From NCBI GenBank assembly GCA_900291925.1, contig UWYS01000002.1, positions 992,001 through 1,056,000 of the forward strand: a DNA stretch of 64,000 nucleotides. Reading direction: 5' to 3'. This DNA is from Thecaphora thlaspeos (Eukaryota; Basidiomycota; Ustilaginomycetes; Urocystidales; Glomosporiaceae). A model generated the notes under the pieces. It ran no database searches and was not told where the DNA came from. It was given only the letters and a program-made list of their open reading frames with translations. Of the stretch, positions 11,027 to 21,664 are shown one piece after another. The first letter of the stretch is position 1, and every line of letters begins with the position of its first letter. A program made the position numbers and the translations under genes.

Positions 11027-13298
11027 TGTGGCGGCGGCGGGCAGATCTGACGCGGGAGGAGAGGGTAGGGTGGAGGGACCTTAGGTGTCGCTGCAGCGGG
11101 CGAGATGGCAGGCCTCGATGTACGGTGAGAAGAGTTGTGGCAGGTGACCGGGAGAGCAGGTGGTGGTGGGGGAGAGAGGGACGACAAGCGCACAAGGGGA
11201 TGGGGGGCGGACCGAGAGAGGGGGAGGGAGAAGGCCGAAGCTGCGTCGGTAGCGGGCGGGCGGGCTCTTGTGAAGCCGAAAGAGCGCAGCGTGGAGACGC
11301 ACAAGGCGCCCCGCTGTGGCTGGCCAATGACGAAGCTTCTGGGCAAGCCGCCGTCTCCCCGCGCAGGCGCAAGCACCAAGGGTGCCGTGGGGCGTGGGAC
11401 GTGGGGCGTGGGACGTGGGACGTGCTCGCCGAATTCTGAATTTTGTGGGGTTCAACGCACGCTCAGGCCCAGACCCACCGGCCTCTGTCACGTACCGCCT
11501 GTGCTCGCGCGATCCAGCTCCTCTCACACCTTCTACAGTAGAAACGTCCCGCTCGCGTTTCGAACCTTTGCCCCAGACACCGGACGAGCTACACTCTCCC
11601 TCTCCTCGCTGCGGCCGCCCAGTCGATATCATATCGTATCGATCCACCAGCGACTACTTCTGTCAGAAAAAGCCGTCACAGAATCTACGTGTCTCGTCTT
11701 GGCTGGGCACTTTGGTGGCAAATCGTTGAACCACGCGCCTAAGTCCAACGAGGCGCTGCAAAGCTGGCTTCTTGCTTGCTGCTGTTCGTGCATCTGCCTG
11801 CCTGGCGGCCCGCGTTGCCCGTTTGTAGGGCCATCGCAAGACGCAGGCGCATCGCAGACCCGTTAGCAAGCTTGGTCGACTCTTGATCCTGCTCGAGGCA
11901 CTACTGTACCATCTCCATCTTCCTCCGGTGAAGCAGGACCCGCATCGTGGCGACCTACTTTCCCATCTCCGCTGCGGCACAGGCTGGCGACTGGCCGACG
12001 CTCACGATTCTACAAAGAGGCCGGCGTCCCAGGCGACACCGCTGTCGCATGCTCGAGACGTCAAGGAAGTCGAGCTCAGCCCGGCGGTCGTCAGAGTGTA
12101 CTGCTATTGTACTGTAAGTCACGGCGCTGTACTGTATATACCGAGATTGCCGTCTGCAATGAGATTGTGACTGTAACTACACTGACATCGAAGCTCTCAT
12201 GGCAGAAAAAAGGCAGATCGAGACGTGAGCTCGCAAGAGCGCTCTGCCGGCGTTCTCTCGTCTCGTCAGACCATGCCTGGCGGTCGACGTGATGATGAAC
12301 CGAGCTGAGCAACATCGTCACCCACCAACACCATCATCGCCGCTGCTTAATGCAATAATATTGACCACCCAAATTGCGTAGCGAAATGTCCCACGTCGGA
12401 AGGTCCTTGCTTGCTTTGTCCATCTGCTCAGCACCGGCGTCTCGCTCGGCCCGACAACAACGGACGGGGCCCCGCCAGCAAACGCTTCTGATTCGTCTAC
12501 GGCCGTGCAAGATGTTGGCTATTCAGCGATCGCCCTTCGAAGTGCCCCGCTCAGCAGCGGCGCCGGTGCGGGAAGGCAAAGGGCGGGGCAAACAGGGAGT
12601 GAGGACGAGACGACGAGGTCAACGGCATGACTTCGGTGTATGTATGTACAGATACTGTACGAGCGCGGAGGTGTTGACCAAATCCTCCGAACCGTACAGT
12701 ACAACGGCAGCGGGGCCGGCAATACGTTGATTGGCCCGCTATCCTTGATCCCCGCCTCACGGTGCGAGGGAATTGGCGACTTTGATCGCAATCTTCCCGG
12801 TCTCGTGAATTTGCCGATGCCAGACGGACGCCTCGCGATGACTTCGAAGCTGGCTTAAGAATCACTTGCCGACGTCCGCTACACCACTACGTACTGTACA
12901 GAGTACTTGGCCGGCCTATGGCTTGGGCCATGTGTACAGGTCCACATGCACAAATGGGTCGGTGGTCTCCGGTCGAGCGAACGAGGCGCGACCTGCCGCA
13001 GAGTGAAGGTTTCGACGACGCTTTGGTTTCGGGAGACCCGCATGGCCCCGATTTCAATCCTGGAGTGCAGCCGATCGGGTGATCCCTCCAGGCGGCCGCA
13101 GCGCCGGAACGCCGCGGCCGAGGGGCACGGACCTGAGCGACGGCCGCGCAGAGGCGAGCAGCAGAGGAGCGCGGGCAAGGAAATGCGCTGGCAGCAGCAC
13201 CATCCCCCCCGCATCGCACTGTCTCCTTCTTCGCCGCCTTCCACCACCCTCCTATCCCCCTTCACCTCGATCTGTCCGCCCCACCCGCCTTCTTGTTT
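11027..13298. promoter_or_regulatory. 2.3-kb divergent intergenic region between GSY1 and CYPB
   Basis: Starts of two divergent genes with no supported gene between them. Open frames here lack recognisable motifs and occur on both strands. It holds a heptamer array at 11387-11421 and short AT-rich patches such as 12340-12365. It is one of the longest gene-free stretches in the window, so a non-coding transcript or large regulatory region is possible, but nothing in the sequence proves it. Confidence 0.35.
11387..11421. repeat. Five GTGGG(A/G)C heptamers in tandem
   Basis: Five head-to-tail 7-bp units, GTGGGGC or GTGGGAC, about 360 bp upstream of the GSY1 ATG. Each junction creates a GACGTGG or GGCGTGG core. 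A regulatory array is conceivable; chance simple sequence is also possible. Confidence 0.75.
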
Positions 13299-14388
13299 AT
13301 GATGAAGTTCATCAGCTTTACCACGCTCTTCGCGATGTTGGCGGCCATTGTGCTGCTCAGCTTCTCGAGCAACGCATCGACGCAGGACCCCAAGATCACC
13401 CACCAGGTCTTCTTCGACATGGAGCACGACGGCAAGCCCATCGGCCGCATCGTCATGGGTCTCTACGGTGACGTCGTGCCCAAGACGGCTGAGAACTTCC
13501 GTGCTCTTGCCACTGGCGAAAAGGGCTATGGCTACAAGGACAGCACCTTCCACCGCATCATCAAGAGCTTTATGTGAGTGGCGCACCGTTTGGGCGGAAC
13601 GAGATTGGCGCGTTTGCCGGCGTCTTGCTAAACGCCCTGTCGTCTCACGGACCATGTCTGGCTTTCCTTGGCAACCTCGCACCCCCGCAGGATTCAGGGA
13701 GGTGACTTCACCAACGGCAACGGAACGGGTGGAAAGTCGATCTACGGCAACAAGTTCGACGGTGAGTTGCCGCCTATTCCGGGTCTCTTCTGGCGCAGCT
13801 CTAACGCCTCTCGAGGACTGAGCTGACGCTTTCTGTTCTCGTGCTCCTCTTCAATCCTCAATTTTGCCTTTGGCCCGCTCGACAGACGAGAACTTCGACC
13901 TGAAGCACACCGGTCCCGGAACCCTGTCGATGGCCAATGCTGGACGCAACACCAACGGCTCTCAATTCTTCATCTGCACGTGCGTGCCGGTCTCGCCTGG
14001 ACCACTCGTGGTTCGGTGTCTTGCTCGAGTCGAGAATTTGTATTGACGTCGAGAGAGCCTCTTTCTTCTCTCACCCAAAACAGTGTCCAAACCAGCTGGC
14101 TCGACCGCAAGCACGTCGGTGCGTGCTTGATCTCCGCCAGGCCACGACTTCCTCCTATTGACATGCCGAAGCTTTTGGGCCGTAACTGATCGGACCCCTC
14201 TCTCTCTCCTTGCATCCTCCCCCTTTGCGCCTCCTGCAGTGTTTGGCAAGGTTACCTCGGGCATGGACGTCGTCTCTTACATCGAGAACGTCGCCACGGG
14301 CTACGGCGACAAGCCCGTCAAGCCCGTCAAAGTCGCCAACTCGGGCGAGCTTGCCCTGGAGGCTGAAAAGGTGAAGGACGAGCTCTAG
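13299..14388 (+). CDS. CYPB: ER-resident cyclophilin B-type peptidyl-prolyl isomerase
   Basis: Five exons: 13299-13573, 13691-13761, 13886-13979, 14084-14118 and 14240-14388; introns 104-124 bp; 207 residues. It catalyses cis-trans isomerisation at proline during folding in the ER lumen. The N-terminus is a signal peptide ([20 protein letters not shown]). The cyclophilin core is complete: [60 protein letters not shown] and [14 protein letters not shown], including the Arg, Phe and Trp of the active site. The protein ends VKDEL, an ER-retrieval signal. Each splice junction restores the conserved core, so the exon structure is secure. The second ATG (13302) is equally possible as start. Confidence 0.96.
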
Positions 14389-14712
14389 ATTTTCCCGCCC
14401 CTTCTATTGCCTTTGTGGTCCCTCTCCCCCCTTTTTCTTTCTATATAGAAGCACCCATCATCCACCCTTTCCCTCCGCCGGCAACACGCGCAGCGTCTCG
14501 TCCCAGCCCGACGCGGTGTGGACGGCCTTCGTAGGACTCTCTTCTGCGCGGGCTCTACTCGCTGCTCGCCTGTCGGTCGCCCTGCCCTATCTACATCCTC
14601 TCTGCCAGCTATCCTGCCTGGTACAAGGGCGAAAGAACGGTTATTGAAATCATCAAACACCTCTTGCCTTTCTGCACATGCTCTTCCCGCCTGCTGCCGG
14701 TCGCCCTGCGAA
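14389..14712. other. Short intergenic or 3'-UTR region after CYPB
   Basis: 324 bp of pyrimidine-rich sequence between the CYPB stop and the next ATG. It could be CYPB 3' UTR or the promoter of the next small gene. I see no other feature. Confidence 0.4.
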
Positions 14713-15159
14713 ATGTCTAACCTTGCATCTGGTCTGGGTCCCATCTGCCCTTGCGATGTCTCGTCTACCGTCTGTCCTGGGCCCGGTCACGTGCCGCAGG
14801 GTGCCTCGGTCGTGACGGACACATCGGAGCACGCAGTCGTCGGCCTGCCCGACGCCGTCGCCTCTGCAGGCACCAACGTCGCCACCACGCCCACCACCGC
14901 CAGCGCCACCAAGACCGACGCAACCACTTCCCTCCTCTCCGAAAAGATCACTGACGAAACATCCGCATCTACCGAATCCATCTCGTCGTCCTCGAGTTAC
15001 CTATTCTTCCCCTTTCTGCTTCTCGTTGCTCTTGCAGCTGGTGTCTACCAATTGGGAGGTCCTAAGAAAGCACAGGTTAAACTCTCCCAGGTCGTAGACA
15101 GTCTTAGGGGTAGGGAAAAGGGGAGGTACGCTCAGGTCTCGGATGGATTGCCGCGTTAG
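14713..15159 (+). CDS. Small single-pass membrane protein candidate
   Basis: An intron-free 148-residue frame opening MSNLASGLGPICPCDVSS. It has a Ser/Thr-rich N-terminal half and, near residues 97-115, one hydrophobic stretch (YLFFPFLLLVALAAGVYQL) followed by a short basic tail (GGPKKAQVKLSQ, RGREKGR). That arrangement suggests a C-terminal membrane anchor. No family is recognised. It begins 324 bp after CYPB on the same strand, so it could be an unrelated short gene or a chance frame in the CYPB 3' region; the ATG context (CGAAATG) is fair. The membrane segment and absence of stops favour a real gene only moderately. Confidence 0.5.
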   Translation: MSNLASGLGPICPCDVSSTVCPGPGHVPQGASVVTDTSEHAVVGLPDAVASAGTNVATTPTTASATKTDATTSLLSEKITDETSASTESISSSSSYLFFPFLLLVALAAGVYQLGGPKKAQVKLSQVVDSLRGREKGRYAQVSDGLPR

Positions 15160-16001
15160 GTCACATCAAGACCGTTCCGTTGGTCCGTTGCGTCGTAGGA
15201 TTTTCAGGGTGGTTTGTGTGAACTCTTACAGCATTTCTCGATACGCCCTGAAAAAAAAAAAGAAAAAAAGAAAGAAAAAAAAAAGCGATGCCCGGCCGAC
15301 TGTAATTCTCTCTTCACCATCTGCGCACCTACATCATGCAAGCCTGCCAAAACCGAAATTGACAACGACCAAGCCCTAAAGTCTCTCTAGCACCAGAGGG
15401 AATGCTGCTGCAGTGACACTTCAAAGGCTCTCTGTCGGCACTGCAGGAGCGTACGAGCTTGGAATACCACCGGATAGGCGATGGTTACCGTACGGCAGGG
15501 ACTTACCGGGAGAGATCGATTGGATGAAGGGTATTTATACCTTGCATCAAGCAATTTCAACAAAGGAACACAAGAGCAGACCAATCCCAAAGAACGACCA
15601 AGGTTCGCGCGTCGCTATCAAGAACCGACGGCGCAGCAATCTTGGACTTCAGACTGGAGGTCCGTGTCGCTAGATATGACACTCCATCTGACGAGGTGGA
15701 TGGGTGAATCGACGTTGTGAATTACCGGTGCTCGGTGACGTTGACGTTCCTTTTCGCATCGCACGTTCGTATGTGAAAGCATGGTGTCAAGACGGGGAGC
15801 GAACAATGGGGGCGATTGCGGATTTTGGTACAACTGCGATAAGAAGAGACAATGTCGGTCGCTGGATCGATGAGGTCGATGTGAGGACTAAGCGGCTCGC
15901 TGCGAGCTAAGGGGCAGGGGACGAAAGTTAGGTACGCACGCGGCTCGCGTAGAGGTGCGACGATCCTAAAAGGAATGGAGATGAGAAAGGACAGGGCAAG
16001 C
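15160..16001. other. Convergent intergenic region with an A-rich tract
   Basis: Lies between the small membrane ORF (+) and the La-motif gene (-). It contains an A-rich run at about 15251-15284 and no convincing coding sequence or RNA gene. Confidence 0.4.
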
Positions 16002-19000
16002 TCAGGACGCGGTGGACGACGAAGAGGCCAGACCATCTTTCCGGGAAAGCGACGAAAGCGTCCCACCCAGTCCCGAGGCGGCGACGACGCCGAGGTTCAT
16101 GTAGTCCTATGCGGTTGATCGTCGAGGGAAAAGAGGAAGAGAGATCCGATCAGTTTGTGCAAACTGGATCGGAAAAGGAACCGGTGAAGACAACGGCACA
16201 ACTCACATCCTCAGCGGCGCTCAACCTCGCCTCTCTTCCCTGGTCTGACGAGTAGGGCTTGGCGATGGCACCGTCCATCGTCGGCGCCGTCGTCAGCGCT
16301 GCGGGTACGACATCGCCTTCCGCCCCCTCTCTCTCGTCCTGCGACGACCGCGTAAACGAGCTGGGCGGGGACGACATCGCGGTAGACACTTTGCTCGGCG
16401 TCGCGCTGGTCGCATCGACGTGCGCCGCGCCGCCGCCGCCTCCATGTCCCTGATGCTGGTGCTGGTGCTGCTGTTGCTGGCGGTGATGACCGCCCCCCTG
16501 CTGCGCGGAGAGGTAGTGAACGTGTTCCGCGGACCCTGCCCCTGCCGTCGCCGACCCGGCGTTCGAGCCGCTGACGTGCATAGCGTGCCCAGTCACCTCG
16601 GGCGCCTTCCAGTCCTCGGGCAGCACAAAAGCCTCCCACCCGTACCGCTTTCGCACCTTCATCCTCTCGACGTCGACGTCCAACACCGCACTGTACAGCA
16701 GCGTGTCTTTCACCATGTTGGTGTTGGTCGTCACCTGCTGCACCCTCTTGAAGCTGGCGACCGTCGCGATGTCGACCCAGCCCTGCGAGTCCATGCATTG
16801 CCGCAGGAAAAAGTCGCCGAGCAGGTTGCGCTGTGAAAAGTAAAATTCGATCTGCGTCAACAGCTGCTGCGTCGTCCTGGCGGGAACGTGAACGCCCGTC
16901 TGGCTCGTCATTTCGACCGCAACGCCGGCCGCTTGGTCGCCAAAGACGTCCTGCGGCTGTGGAGCGTTGGCGTAGTACCGCGTCCACTGGGTCGGCATCG
17001 GCGTCTGCACCTGGCCAAAGTAGCCCTGTCCGGGAGGCGGGGCTGCGTACATTGGCATGCTACCGTACGCCGCTGCCGCGGCTTTGTCGGCGGAAACCAA
17101 GGCAGGGTCGTGCGTTGTTGCGTCGCCCGGGTAGGCCGGGACGAAGCCAGAGTAGGTGGGATACGACTGCTGCGCGTTTGAACGCGGGTACTGGCGGTTT
17201 GCCAGCGGCGACTCGGCGGGGTCGCCGGCGGCGGCAGAACTGCCAAACGCCCGCCTCTCGCTCCGGCCGACTGACATGGCAGAGTGCGGCGAGAAGGTCT
17301 CGGGAGCGCCACCGCGGCTGCCGCCCCTTCCGCCGCCTCGACCGGCACCACGCACGGTTCCGTCCCTGCCGCGCTTCGGCGTGCTGCTTGCGCCGGCACG
17401 CCAGCTGTCCTGCATGGCCGCGGTCCCGGTGCTTCCGTTGACCGGCCCGGCAGCTACGCTGCCGCGTCCGGCGTCGATTGACCGGCTAGGAGAGTGCGAC
17501 CCATCCTGGGCCGTTTGCGGCGCTGCTCTGGCTGAGGATAGGGGCGACGACGGGATCCCCAGCGCACTTTGGGCGAAATGCTGCGCCGAGGCCGATATCG
17601 ACATGGGCTGCGCAACACTCGAGTCGTTGCGAGGGGGAAAGCTGGCCGGTGGCGGCGGCGTGGCGGGCAGATGCGACGGTCTCGCCCTCGGCGAACCGGC
17701 GACGCTGTTCTGGCCGGAACTCAGCCCGCTACTCTCGCTGACGAGGCCGTTGATGCGGCGCGAGGCCGCCTTGTTGGTGCGGGCGGCGGCGCCGGCTTCC
17801 CCACCCTTTGCCGTACCCCTGCCTAAGTCCTGGCCCGCCCCGCTGCCGGACTGTGATCGAGAGGTATGCTTGTACAGGACGTCGGACGACAACGGGCCGT
17901 CGGAGCTGCCCACGGCGGCCTGTGCGGCCTTGCTGGCCTTTGAGCTCGACGCCTGCTGGCCCTTCTTCTGCTGCTGCGGCTGCAATGCCTGATTGCTGTT
18001 GGAGTTGCCTTTGTTGGCCTCCTGCTTGCCCTGCAAGGCTTTGCCCGCCTGCCCCTTCTTGCCACTGCCTTGCGAATGGTTCGCTGGCTGCGCAGCGTTG
18101 GATGCGCCGGAAGCCGACTGCTTGCCCTTCTTGCCGGTGCTGGGGCCGGCGCCGTGCGCCTCGCTGGACTGCCCCTTTTGAGCAGTTGGGGATGATGTTG
18201 ATGGCATGTCGGCCTTCCTCGACGGTTCCGCAGCAGCAGCAGCAGCAGCGACGACGTTTGAATCTGTGCCACGCTGCACGTCTCTCTTCCCGGCGTCCGA
18301 GTGTGCCGACCAGCCGCTGTTGTCGCCAGCCAGAAAAGAGCTAGCCGCCTTGGACATCGTTGCGACGTCGGGATGCAAGCCATGCACAAAAGGGCCTCGG
18401 AAGCGCGACGGATTCGACGCCCTACGCTTCTTCTTGCCGCCCGTTGCGGCGTCGTTGTGGTCCTGACCGGTGGCGATGGTGTTGGGGTCGACAAGCCGGA
18501 TGGCCGAACCGCCCGCCTCGACAGGGCTGAAGAAAGACGCACGAGAGGGTCCGGGCTGCTGCGATGGCGCCATGTTGAAGGCAGCGGGCGTGGGCGCAAG
18601 CGTGGGTGCGGTGGACTGCTGTGCAAGCCTCTGCTGCTGACCCTTTTGCCAGACGTTTTTCCCGACTCCCCACGCCGCGGCTACGGCACGCTCGGCCTTC
18701 TTGGCCGCTAGACGTTCAGCCTCGCTCATGGCTGCCTCGTCCTGCAGACTGCCGGCGATGCCGTAGCCTTTGCCGCCCGGCCCAAAGTCTCCGTACTTAG
18801 GCATGTTCTGGCCTCCGTTGAGAAGGTGAATTCGCGCCAGCCAGGCGTCGTCGTCCTCGGCCTTCTGCGGCTCGGCTGCGTTCGACTGGAGCGCCCGCTC
18901 TATCGCATCCTCAACGCTTGCGGCGGCAGCGGCAGCCGCCTCCGGTCCGGCGACGACGCGTGACGCTGCTGACGTCGACGCTGCAAGGTCGCTCGTAGGG

Positions 19001-20229
19001 GCCGCGGATGCCGAAGAACCAGCAGGCAGGAGGCCGGCCTCGGCCGTTGCGATCGCTTCCTGCTCTTGCACGGGGACAAAAGCGTCTCTCTCTTTTGCCT
19101 TCGAGTACATTGTCGTAACGGTGGCCTTCGTCTCCATACCGTCAGACAAGGGCGAATCGGCTGCGATCGACGTTGATGGAGCCGCCTGCTCGTCGGCGGA
19201 CGCAGGTACTGGAAGTGCATGATCCTTGACCTCCGCGTAGTCCTCGATGGCGGTTTCAGGGCCCCGCGAGGGTTCATCGACATTGGCTGTGCTGTGACCG
19301 CCGCCTCTGGGCACCTCGCTCGAGCCTGCCGCCTTTATCGCTTTGGTGCTCTGCGCTTTCGCCTCCGATGGGCTCATCAAGGACGAAGATGCGATAGCGT
19401 GCGGCTGCGGGGGCTGAACAGCGCCTGATTGTTGTTGCGGCGATGATGCTTTGCTTGCAGTCTGTGCCTTGTCAGTCGCAGCCGTGCTCGATAGATCCGA
19501 CGCTTTCGAAGGCTGCTGCTGCTGCTGCTGTTGTCGCTTCTTGTTCAATGTCGCGCTTCCGGAACCGCCGGCACTCTTGGAGACCCAGTCCTGCTTGCTC
19601 TTTTGACCCGCTGCCGATGAGCTTGCTGCGGCAGATGCCTTGGGCTGTTTCGCCGCCTTCGAGGACGTCGGGTCCTGTGACGACGACGTCGACGCCGAGG
19701 CGGCCTGCTTTGTCTGCTTGCCCGTCGAGCCAAAGGCCGCGGCGGCGGCGTTTGCCTTCTTCTGAGCTGCTATTTGCTGCTGCCTGAGCCGTTCCTTTTC
19801 GGCCTCCTTCTCGGCCAGCTGCTTCTTCCTCGCCTCCCAGATATTGACGGCAGGGGCCGGCGGGGCGGCGGGCCTTTTGGAATCGGCTCCGTCCTTGCCC
19901 GACTCGGTCGCTGCTTTGGCCTGCTCGTTCGAGGCGACCATCCCTGTCTGCTTCAACTCGTTGGCTGATAAGCTTTCCGCTGCCGGGTCGACAACTCTTG
20001 ACGTCTCTCCTGTGACCGGCGAGGTGGAGGAGGGGCCGGCGCGGCTCGAGGATGCGGGCGATCTTTGCTGCGAGATGTTGGCGTTGACGATCTTGGAGGG
20101 GGCCGGCTCGTTCTTGGCCGGTGTGCCGGTCGAGCGCGGTGCCGATGATGCTGGCGGCTTCCCTGCGTTTCTCAATCGCTCAGCGTAGGAGAGCTGGGGC
20201 TTCCCTGCTGCGCTGGACCACGCCGACAT
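16002..20229 (-). CDS. La-motif RNA-binding protein (LARP1/Slf1/Sro9-like)
   Basis: Exon 1 is 20229-16207 (1341 codons). A GTGAGT donor at 16206 and a CATAG acceptor ending at 16107 give a 100-bp intron in phase 0, then exon 2 (16106-16002) adds 34 residues starting DYMNLGVVAAS; total 1375. If unspliced, the frame would instead end at 16150. A La motif lies at residues ~1123-1206 (LLTQIEFYFSQRNLLGDFFL, KDTLLYSAVLDVDVERMKVR). The N-terminus (MSAWSSAAGKPQLSYAERLR) resembles Slf1/Sro9-type proteins. The long middle is Ser/Ala/Gln/Lys-rich and probably disordered, with an RGG-like patch (GRGGGRGGSRGG). Family members bind mRNA and regulate translation in the cytoplasm. The start is the first true ATG; the frame extends only three codons further to a TTG. 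Confidence 0.88.
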
Positions 20230-21664
20230 GTTGTGCAATCGGACGAGGTGGATGTGCGGATTGAAGAGACTGAGGTGATCGTTGCAGGGCGTTGGTCGCC
20301 AGACGAGGGTGATACTACTGTGGCTACGGGGAGCCGCTCTCGGTGCTTCCTACTCCAACGAGGTCCACGACTGACCTGACCGGACCCCTCCTCCACAGAT
20401 GGAAAACGACAGAGGCCAGGATTCCTGTCTCGAGTCACCGGGATCGTCTAGAGACCGGTTGAGGGTTAACGCGAGCGGGAATTTCTTGGCTGGGGACGAG
20501 CACTCGCAGAGAAGTGACTGCTAGTTGGTCGGTCGGACAGAACGTGCTGGCCGGAGACAGGGTCAAGAAGTGATCCGCTGGGTAGTCGGAATCAACAGCG
20601 ACGAGCTTGGGAAGCAGAATGCCGAGCGTGACGGGTCACGGGGTTGCTGTCAGAGCGGCGGTCCAGGCGAATGCAGTTGGCCTAGGCGCTGTCGAGCCTT
20701 GATGCCGAGAGAGGTGTAGTAACAATGCTGATGGCAGTATGAAGAGGGAGTGAGGTTGCCGACGATGTCGCAAGAGCGGCGATGCTGGCGAGGCAAAGAG
20801 AGGAGCAGTGCTGGCTCAGGGAAGTCAAAGAGCTGCGGCAACGTCGTCCTCGTGACGTGGTCGTGCCGAAGGGAAAAAGAAGGCCAAAAGAGGTGATAGT
20901 TGACCCTAGAACGACGGTGGCGTCGTGTAGTTCGGTCGGTCGGATGATCGGTGGATCGAAGACAAAGGAATGGTGGAGATGACGGTACGGCTGGGCGACC
21001 AAGGAGGGTGGGAGGCGTGGTGATGTGAGCGAAAGGAGCGCGAGGTGGCGGGGTGGGGGAGGCGAAGGGTGAGGCAACGGCAAGGTGGAGAAGGAAGACT
21101 GATTTCAGTTGGCTGAGAAGCTCGACTGCGCCACCGCCTCAAGGCGCACGCCGGCCCCCGCCCCGCCCACCGCCCACCGCCATCCGCCATCCGCCAGCAG
21201 ACCAGGCCCACCCAGCTCAGCCTGCCAGCCTCGGCAGCCCGAAAAAATACAGCAAAAAGGGCCCGATGGCTGGCCACGCAGCTGCGCTGGCACGCGTCGA
21301 TTTGTCACGTAGTTACTACACTCTGCTGCGCAGTCGTTTGGCCGCATCTCGACCGGCCTGCATCGTCACAGTCAGCTAGGTCTGGCACGGGAGAAGCGGT
21401 AGCGGGCCACAGCTGCAGAGAGACCTGGCTGCCAGAGTCGTCGGGTGGGTTGAGCAGCTCAATTGTTCGGATCTTGGTATACAGCAGGGCAAGGCCGAGT
21501 CGAGGAGAGTCTGGCAGGGCACGTAGTTGCTACAGGGGTTTGAGCCGGGCAGGAACAGAGACAAAAGCAGCTAAAGGAGCCAATGGCAACTCTGGTGGGG
21601 GAAATCGGAATGGGGATTGGTGGGTCGGATGTTGTGGAGCAGGGCGAGGGGACCGGCCCCTTTT
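20230..21664. promoter_or_regulatory. 1.4-kb intergenic region upstream of the La-motif gene
   Basis: Both flanking genes are on the minus strand. This stretch holds the La-motif gene 5' region and the 3' region of the F-box-like gene. The open frames are short, overlap on both strands and have no motif. No repeat or RNA gene is recognised. Confidence 0.35.
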
